A DNA stretch of 64,000 bases from the NCBI GenBank assembly GCA_949292775.1, contig CASFBL010000021.1:1-64000 (forward strand). Reading direction: 5' to 3'. The notes under the pieces are model-generated. The model was given only the letters and a program-made list of their open reading frames with translations, was not told the origin of the DNA and searched no databases. Shown piece by piece: positions 59,243 through 64,000 of the stretch. The DNA comes from an uncultured Eubacteriales bacterium. Its GTDB lineage: Bacteria > Bacillota > Clostridia > Oscillospirales > Acutalibacteraceae. Both the position numbers and the translations under genes were made by a program. Each line of letters opens with the position of its first letter. Within the stretch, counting starts at the first letter, position 1.

Positions 59243-59574
59243 TTTGTCAGTTCCTTGAATTCATCATAATCGCAAAGGTAAATGCCGTTGGTCTCACGGC
59301 AGACATTCAGGCAGTTGAGCCTTTGGGTCTCATCCATGCCGCAGTCGAGCACAACGACGCTGCCGTAAAGCTCGTCGCCGATTAAATGCATTTTCATGCG
59401 CGCGGCATAGGCCGCTGCGGTCACATCGCTGTCACACCGGCGCGCCGGAATGACAACATAATATGTATACTTTCGTTTTGGCAACATCAGTTTAAGCATA
59501 ATGCCGTAGCAAAGCACCAAAAGCCCAAACAGAATAAGCCCCACAAAGACCGCGCCGAAAAATGTTTCCAACAT
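59239..59574 (-). CDS. Small membrane protein of unknown function (111 aa)
   Basis: One long or two short TM helices at about 5-32 (AVFVGLILFGLLVLCYGIML), then a soluble alpha/beta part: YTYYVVIPARRCDSDVTAAA and SVVVLDCGMDETQRLNCLNV. Not recognised as a named family. ATG 59574 has GGGTGAT upstream. It overlaps recD2 at ATGA, so they form an operon downstream of rnpB. Confidence 0.7.
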   Translation of the reverse strand: MLETFFGAVFVGLILFGLLVLCYGIMLKLMLPKRKYTYYVVIPARRCDSDVTAAAYAARMKMHLIGDELYGSVVVLDCGMDETQRLNCLNVCRETNGIYLCDYDEFKELTK

Positions 59575-59611
59575 AAAATCACCCCATAGCATTGTATGAG
59601 GCGAAGAAAAA

Positions 59612-59953
59612 TGTGTGAGTAAACCTGTAAGCCGAGTTCTGTCGTTGAAAGCAATTATCTATCTAGGCGCGCCGTTGCCGGCGCGCTCAAGCCATCCTTT
59701 GAAGTATCTGCCCAGCTGACAACTTCGGTCGATGTTGCATCGGGTAGGGTTTACTCGGCAATACAGTTACCTGCATCCCGGTGAGCTCTTACCTCGCCTT
59801 TCCACCCTTACCATAAAACTATGGCGGTATATTTCTATGCACTTTCCCTAAGGTCGCCCTCGGCGGCTGTTAGCCGTTACCCTGCTGTGTGATGCTCGGA
59901 CTTTCCTCATGGGCGCAAAACGCGCCCCCGCAATTGCTCAGTTTACTCACACA
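59612..59953 (-). ncRNA. rnpB: RNase P RNA
   Basis: Minus strand. The ends pair (GTTTACTCACAC at 59941-59952 with GTGTGAGTAAAC at 59613-59624) as helix P1. Conserved cores are present: GAGGAAAGTCCGAGC with CACAGCAGGGTAACGGCTAA near the 5' side, and ACAGAACTCGGCTTACAGG near the 3' end. The ribozyme trims tRNA 5' leaders. Length about 342 nt, typical for bacteria. Confidence 0.95.
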
Positions 59954-59958
59954 AAGGT

Positions 59959-59987
59959 ATTTTAGTATAAATGCATAGAAAAGTCAA
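59959..59987 (-). promoter_or_regulatory. Promoter of rnpB
   Basis: Minus strand TTGACT, 17-base spacer, TAAAAT (59959-59964), about 6 bases before the RNA 5' end. Confidence 0.8.
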
Positions 59988-60032
59988 TGAAACAAAAATC
60001 CCGCCCGCAAAACGAACAGGATTTTTCTTTTT

Positions 60033-60329
60033 TTATTTTTTCTCGTCGCAAAAACGCTCCACACGCATTTTCAGGTGATATTTTTCGCGAAGTGCTGCAA
60101 TTTTCTGCATCATTTCTGTTTTATGGTGCACATCAAGCGCTGCTTGATCTCGCCAACGGTCAATCAGCAAAACGGTTTGCGGGTCGTCCATCGGGAAGAA
60201 ATATTCATAGCGCTCGTTCCCCTCTTCGGCGCGCACGGCGTCAACAAGACCGGACGAGACCATTTCTTCCGCAAATTTTTTGGCGTTATCATCTTTGCCG
60301 GTATAGTAAATGTTAACGACGATGGACAT
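60033..60329 (-). CDS. Antibiotic-biosynthesis-monooxygenase (ABM) domain protein
   Basis: A 98-residue ferredoxin-like dimeric alpha/beta barrel protein. VVNIYYTGKDDNAKKFAEEM, then RYEYFFPMDDPQTVLLIDRW and HHKTEMMQKIAALREKY. Family members are small heme- or cofactor-free monooxygenases of quinols, but specificity cannot be read. GGAGGA precedes ATG 60329. Confidence 0.8.
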   Translation of the reverse strand: MSIVVNIYYTGKDDNAKKFAEEMVSSGLVDAVRAEEGNERYEYFFPMDDPQTVLLIDRWRDQAALDVHHKTEMMQKIAALREKYHLKMRVERFCDEKK

Positions 60330-60419
60330 AGAAAATCCTCCTTTTATAGTTTTGAACATAAGGCCCTGTTAAATTTGTAATCTAATTTAATTTAATCATA
60401 TAGGAACAAAAAATGCAAG

Positions 60420-60460
60420 AAAAAACCAAGTGCCCCCTACCGGTGACGGTAAGGGGCTTT
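60420..60460 (-). terminator. Terminator of the tRNA-Thr/tRNA-Tyr operon
   Basis: Minus strand GCCCCTTACCG...CGGTAGGGGGC, then ACTTGGTTTTTTC. Confidence 0.75.
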
Positions 60461-60462
60461 GG

Positions 60463-60548
<86 letters not shown>

Positions 60549-60576
60549 ATATTCAATTTTGCGTTGTAGTTAAGGG

Positions 60577-60652
60577 TGGAGCTGGTGGACGGACTCGAAC
60601 CCCCGACCTGCTGATTACAAATCAGCTGCTCTACCAACTGAGCTACACCAGC
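60577..60652 (-). tRNA. tRNA-Thr(TGT)
   Basis: Minus strand, GCTGGTG/CACCAGC acceptor, anticodon loop TTTGTAA (TGT), CCA encoded. First gene of the pair with tRNA-Tyr. Confidence 0.95.
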
Positions 60653-60668
60653 GTTTCAACGCTCGAAT

Positions 60669-60697
60669 ATAATACCATATAAAACAATTTTCGTCAA
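60669..60697 (-). promoter_or_regulatory. Promoter of the tRNA-Thr/tRNA-Tyr operon
   Basis: Minus strand TTGACG, 17-base spacer, TATTAT (60669-60674). Confidence 0.75.
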
Positions 60698-60778
60698 GCG
60701 AATTTTTCGGATTTTCTGACTTTTTTCAAAGAAAATTTAAAACACACTTTAAAATCGTTTTGAAAGCGGTTACACAAA

Positions 60779-60805
60779 ACGCCCCGCCCATTAGGCGGGG
60801 CGCAA
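60779..60805 (-). terminator. Terminator of the SDR gene
   Basis: Minus strand CGCCCCGCC-TAATG-GGCGGGGCG followed by TTTTG. Confidence 0.85.
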
Positions 60806-60825
60806 ATATGTAGTCGATTTGGTTT

Positions 60826-61659
60826 TTAGTCTTTAAACACACCGTCAAACAACGGAAGCTTGGAAGCCTTCATCACGGCGCTGAACAGTCTGCCGCCGGT
60901 GACGGGCATCAGTCTGCCGAAATAGTTCATAAAACCGGCATCGGGACCAAACACCATAAGCTTACGCTGATGACCAATGCCGTTCATAATCAACTTAACC
61001 ATTCTATCGCAGGAGGTGCTGACCATGTTGAGCATCTTCTGTGCTTTTTCGTCGGAAGAGCCCTGATTGCGGAAGATATCGGTCTTTGTAAAGCCGGGGC
61101 AAACAATGCCGACATAGCACTTGCCGCGCAGTTCTTCGCGCATGGATTCAGTAAGCGCTTTGAGCGCCGCTTTGCTGGCAGAATACACGGAAGTGCCCGC
61201 AAGAGACATAAGCGCTGCGGAACTGTCAATATTGATGATTGCCGGAGACGGAGATTCCAAAATCAGCGGCAGCAGCGCATGCATTGAATATACGGCGGAA
61301 TAGAAGTTGATATTCATCGCCTTTTCAATATCTTCAATGGAATAATGCTCAAAGCGGTCGAACTTCGGCAGGATACCGGCATTGTTAATAAGAATGTCGG
61401 GTTTGATTTCATTTTCGTTCAGATAAGCTACATAGTTATCCCAATTTTCACGAACGGAAACATCAAACAGCTGATAGGAAAACTGCGATGCATATTCGCC
61501 GAGTTCAGCAACCAGCGCTTCCATTTTCTTTTCACTTCTTGCAACACCCAGCACTTTGCAGCCATGCTCTTTGATAAGCTTTTCGGTGATGCCTTTGCCC
61601 ATACCGCTGGATGCGCCCGTTACGATAACGGTTTTGTTGTCAAGCCAATTTTTCTCCAT
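60826..61659 (-). CDS. Short-chain dehydrogenase/reductase
   Basis: A 277-residue classical SDR. TVIVTGASSGMGKGITEKLI is the cofactor-binding Gly motif. VARSEKK after strand 2 has a basic residue favouring NADPH. DILINNAGILP is the stabilising motif, and catalytic Ser...Tyr-x3-Lys are in INIDSSAALMS and SVYSASKAALKA. The C-terminal 40 residues (FMNYFGRLMPVTGGRLF) may be membrane-associated, as in reductases acting on lipids or sterols. Substrate unknown. GGAGAG precedes ATG 61659. Confidence 0.88.
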   Translation of the reverse strand: MEKNWLDNKTVIVTGASSGMGKGITEKLIKEHGCKVLGVARSEKKMEALVAELGEYASQFSYQLFDVSVRENWDNYVAYLNENEIKPDILINNAGILPKFDRFEHYSIEDIEKAMNINFYSAVYSMHALLPLILESPSPAIINIDSSAALMSLAGTSVYSASKAALKALTESMREELRGKCYVGIVCPGFTKTDIFRNQGSSDEKAQKMLNMVSTSCDRMVKLIMNGIGHQRKLMVFGPDAGFMNYFGRLMPVTGGRLFSAVMKASKLPLFDGVFKD

Positions 61660-61791
61660 TTTATTCTCTCCTATCACAAAATAATTCCTGTGCGTCATTC
61701 GCAGATACACATTATTTTAACGCAATCTGCCATTTTTTTCAACCCTTTTTTAGGATTTACGCAGGTTTTCGCAGCTGCTGCACAAATGGAC

Positions 61792-61820
61792 TTGCCAAGC
61801 CGTAAAAATACTGATACACT
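61792..61820 (+). promoter_or_regulatory. Promoter of the metallopeptidase gene
   Basis: TTGCCA (61792-61797), 17-base spacer, TACACT (61815-61820). Transcription would begin near 61826, which excludes the in-frame ATG at 61822. Confidence 0.6.
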
Positions 61821-61842
61821 AATGGAAAAGGCGGGAATGACT

Positions 61843-62358
61843 ATGGAATATAAACGCGTGGAAGGCCGCGGGAAAACGCTTTCTATGCATATTGATGAAT
61901 CGATGCAGGTGGTGGTGCGCGCACCGCGCTGGGTGCCGAAATCGGAAGTAGACCGTTTCGTAAAGACGCATGAAAACTGGATTGAAAAAGCTGCTGCACG
62001 GCAAAGGCGCAGAAATGAGCAGGAAGCCTTGCTCACGCCGGAACGCATAGCCGAACTGCGCGCACAGGCAAACGCCTATTTGCCCCAGCGCACCGCTTAT
62101 TTTGCAAAACTGATGGGCGTGTGCCCCAAAAGCGTGAAAATCACTTCGGCCAAAAAGCGGTTTGGCTCATGCAGCGGGCAAAACGGCATTTGCTATTCGT
62201 GGCGGCTGATGCTATACCCGAAAGAAGCGGTGGATTATGTTGTTGTGCACGAACTTGCGCATATTCGGCAAAAGAACCACTCTCCTGCTTTTTACCGGGA
62301 AATTGAAAAAATTTTGCCCGACTACAAGGTGCGGGCAAAGCTGTTAAAAGACAAATAA
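61843..62358 (+). CDS. YgjP/SprT-like metallopeptidase (DUF45)
   Basis: A 171-residue protein. N-terminal strand-rich part MEYKRVEGRGKTLSMHIDES with VVVRAPRWVP; a central helical region; VKITSAKKRFGSCSGQNGIC, SWRLMLYPKEAVDYVVVHEL, AHIRQKNHSPAFYREIEKIL. The zinc motif is HELAHIRQKNHS (HExxH plus a downstream His), the M48-related DUF45/YgjP family, often linked to restriction-modification or unknown proteolysis. Start 61843 fits the promoter; ATG 61837 is possible. Confidence 0.85.
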   Translation: MEYKRVEGRGKTLSMHIDESMQVVVRAPRWVPKSEVDRFVKTHENWIEKAAARQRRRNEQEALLTPERIAELRAQANAYLPQRTAYFAKLMGVCPKSVKITSAKKRFGSCSGQNGICYSWRLMLYPKEAVDYVVVHELAHIRQKNHSPAFYREIEKILPDYKVRAKLLKDK

Positions 62359-62373
62359 GAAAGGAACACAAAA

Positions 62374-62976
62374 ATGGACGCTTATGAACAAATGAAAAGC
62401 GGAAAGCTGTATTATTCAGACACAGAGGAATTATTAGCTTTACAGGCAAAGCAAATGGAGATTTTATACGACTACAACGCCACACGCCCGCGCGACAAAG
62501 AATGCCGTGAGGCGCTATTAAAGCGTTTATTGGCCGAAGTCGGCGACGACTGCTACATTGAGCCGCCCCTGCACGCAAACTGGGGCAGCAACACGCACCT
62601 CGGCAACAGCGTTTATGCCAATTTCAACCTGACGCTTGTAGACGACACGGATATTTTTATCGGTGACGAATGCATGATTGGACCGAATGTTGTCATCGCC
62701 ACGGCAGGACACCCCATTGAGCCGGAGCTTCGCCGCAAGGCCGCGCAGTTCAACATTCCGGTGCATATCGGCCGCAATGTCTGGATAGGTGCCGGAGCAG
62801 TCATTCTTCCCGGCGTACACATTGGGGACAACAGCGTCATTGGCGCAGGCAGTGTGGTGACTAAAGATATTCCGGAAAACTCGGTCGCTTATGGCAACCC
62901 TTGCCGGGTGGTGCGGGAAATCAGCGACCATGACCGGAAATATTACTATAAAGACAGAGAAATAGATTTAAAATAA
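62374..62976 (+). CDS. Maltose/galactoside O-acetyltransferase-type protein
   Basis: A 200-residue left-handed beta-helix acetyltransferase. Mac domain at about 3-55 (YEQMKSGKLYYSDTEELLAL), then hexapeptide repeats (NVVIATAGHPIEPELRRKAA with active-site His, VWIGAGAVILPGVHIGDNSV, IGAGSVVTKDIPENSVAYGN). Transfers acetyl from acetyl-CoA to sugar hydroxyls. AAGGAA precedes ATG 62374. Cotranscribed with the metallopeptidase gene 15 bases upstream. Confidence 0.92.
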   Translation: MDAYEQMKSGKLYYSDTEELLALQAKQMEILYDYNATRPRDKECREALLKRLLAEVGDDCYIEPPLHANWGSNTHLGNSVYANFNLTLVDDTDIFIGDECMIGPNVVIATAGHPIEPELRRKAAQFNIPVHIGRNVWIGAGAVILPGVHIGDNSVIGAGSVVTKDIPENSVAYGNPCRVVREISDHDRKYYYKDREIDLK

Positions 62977-62984
62977 GGCAAGAA

Positions 62985-63020
62985 AACGCAGAGGCAAATA
63001 AATTCCTCTGCGTTTTTATT
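62985..63020 (+). terminator. Terminator of the acetyltransferase gene
   Basis: AACGCAGAGG...CCTCTGCGTT followed by TTTATTTTT. Confidence 0.87.
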
Positions 63021-63036
63021 TTTAACAGCAAATGAA

Positions 63037-63071
63037 AACCCCGAAGCCGTTTACACGGATTCGGGGTTTTA
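63037..63071 (-). terminator. Terminator of tuf
   Basis: Minus strand AACCCCGAATCCG...CGGCTTCGGGGTT followed by TTCATTT, 25 bases after the tuf stop. Confidence 0.8.
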
Positions 63072-63095
63072 TTGCAAGATTTATTCAGGTGTTAA

Positions 63096-64000
63096 TTAGT
63101 CGGAAACTTCGGTAACAACGCCTGAACCAACAGTACGGCCGCCTTCACGAATAGCGAAACGAAGACCCTTTTCGATAGCGATGGGGGTGATCAGTTCAAC
63201 ATTCATGTCGACATTGTCGCCGGGCATGCACATCTCAACGCCTTCGGGAAGGGAGATGATGCCGGTAACGTCAGTAGTTCTGAAATAGAACTGCGGACGA
63301 TAGTTGTTGAAGAACGGAGTATGACGGCCGCCTTCATCCTTATTCAGAACATAAACCTGACCGGTGAACTTGGTGTAGGGATGAATCGAGCCGGGCTTGG
63401 AAAGAACCTGTCCACGCTCAACTTCAGTTCTCTGAATACCACGAAGAAGTGCGCCGATGTTGTCGCCTGCTTCAGCATAGTCCAGAGTCTTTCTGAACAT
63501 TTCGATACCGGTAACAACAGTCTTTTTCTTTTCATCGGTAAGACCGACGATTTCAACTTCTTCACCGGTCTTCAGCTGGCCACGCTCAACACGGCCGGTA
63601 ACAACGGTACCACGGCCGGAGATGGTCATAACATCTTCGATGGGCATAAGGAACGGCTGATCCGCTTTACGGTCAGGTGTCGGGATATAGCTGTCAACAG
63701 CATCCATAAGATCCCAGATCGGCTTGAGTTCGGGAGCGTTGATGTCGCCGCCGTTGTACTCAAGAGCTTTCAGAGCGGAACCGACGATGATCGGAGTGTC
63801 GTCGCCCGGGAAGCCATACTCAGAAAGGGTCTCACGAACTTCCATTTCAACGAGTTCAAGAAGTTCCGGATCATCAACCTGATCAGCTTTGTTCAGGAAA
63901 ACGATGATATAAGGCACGCCAACCTGACGAGCAAGAAGCAAGTGCTCTTTGGTCTGAGCCATCGGGCCGTCAGTAGCAGCGATAACCAGGATAGCACCGT
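63096..64000 (-). CDS. tuf: Elongation factor Tu, 5' end beyond the window
   Basis: Residues from about [20 protein letters not shown] to the C-terminus are present. G4 motif [11 protein letters not shown]5 GSALKALEY, domain [22 protein letters not shown], and domain III to the end [13 protein letters not shown]-Tu delivers aminoacyl-tRNA to the ribosome. The N-terminal G1-G3 motifs lie past position 64000. An upstream neighbour such as fusA cannot be seen. Confidence 0.97.
   Translation of the reverse strand, partial: GAILVIAATDGPMAQTKEHLLLARQVGVPYIIVFLNKADQVDDPELLELVEMEVRETLSEYGFPGDDTPIIVGSALKALEYNGGDINAPELKPIWDLMDAVDSYIPTPDRKADQPFLMPIEDVMTISGRGTVVTGRVERGQLKTGEEVEIVGLTDEKKKTVVTGIEMFRKTLDYAEAGDNIGALLRGIQRTEVERGQVLSKPGSIHPYTKFTGQVYVLNKDEGGRHTPFFNNYRPQFYFRTTDVTGIISLPEGVEMCMPGDNVDMNVELITPIAIEKGLRFAIREGGRTVGSGVVTEVSD

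Noticed and set aside
61345..61842. N-terminal extension of the metallopeptidase frame
   Set aside because: It is antisense to the SDR gene. The promoter at 61792-61820 and the conserved domain beginning at MEYKRVEG place the start at 61843.

Overview
The window reads as chromosome of a gut Firmicute in the clostridial/Ruminococcaceae-Oscillospiraceae range, inferred from gene content rather than from a marker phylogeny. Supporting content is a bile-salt-hydrolase-type Ntn hydrolase, a sialidase, methylglyoxal synthase, a DnaD/DnaI primosome pair, type III pantothenate kinase with an ECF S component, a PyrB carrying its own PyrI-like zinc motif, RecD2, RNase P RNA and EF-Tu.

Region 1 (about 1-33,680) is most of an integrative conjugative element (ICE), almost entirely on the minus strand and transcribed towards position 1. 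From its right edge it carries: (a) an establishment/anti-defence block (22.4-33.6 kb) with two ArdA-like proteins, orphan Dcm- and Dam-type methyltransferases, SpoVG-, AbrB-, RHH- and DUF4314-type proteins and several unknowns, tightly coupled by overlaps and by ribosome-binding sites embedded in the preceding gene; (b) a surface block (17.0-22.4 kb) with a CAP-domain lipoprotein and a 1470-residue NlpC/P60 + Cna-B + VaFE adhesin ending in a VPQTG sorting signal, served by a class B sortase at 11.5 kb; (c) an XRE regulator with a cluster of shared operator-like motifs (15.7-16.3 kb); (d) the type IV secretion genes (8.6-16.7 kb): DUF3852, TrbL/VirB6, PrgI/VirB3, a VirB4-N-like protein, VirB4 and an NlpC/P60 hydrolase; (e) the DNA-processing block (1.2-8.2 kb): RHH accessory protein, MobP-type relaxase with Sel1 repeats, toprim protein, VirD4 coupling protein and a HTH protein, with a likely oriT at 6.98-7.33 kb. 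No integrase is visible, so the left end lies outside the window. The right end abuts a tRNA-Pro(GGG) gene.

Region 2 (33.8-64 kb) is ordinary chromosome. In order: tRNA-Pro(GGG), tRNA-Pro(TGG) and tRNA-Val(CAC); a frameshifted MFS transporter next to a sialidase; methylglyoxal synthase; bile salt hydrolase; a CorC/HlyC-type CBS protein behind a leader-peptide/terminator arrangement; an XRE-YcxB-like membrane protein; initiator tRNA; a GH18-like lipoprotein; pyrB-oxidoreductase-thioredoxin; a secreted duplicated-domain protein; coaX plus an ECF S component; a second MFS transporter; a degenerate GDPD-like membrane protein; XRE-nth-dnaD-dnaI; recD2; RNase P RNA; a monooxygenase; tRNA-Tyr and tRNA-Thr; an SDR; a YgjP-like metallopeptidase; an acetyltransferase; and a 5'-truncated tuf.

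The most unusual signal is in the ICE. Many unrelated small proteins share a C-terminal pattern: an acidic DEDE-type block followed by a short Met/Gly tail (ITMGGM, LQMGGM, MTMNM, FDMTM, PIMGM). In several genes the GGM codons double as the ribosome-binding site of the next gene, but in others they do not. A protein-level signal, for example for co-transfer through the T4SS, is therefore a testable hypothesis.
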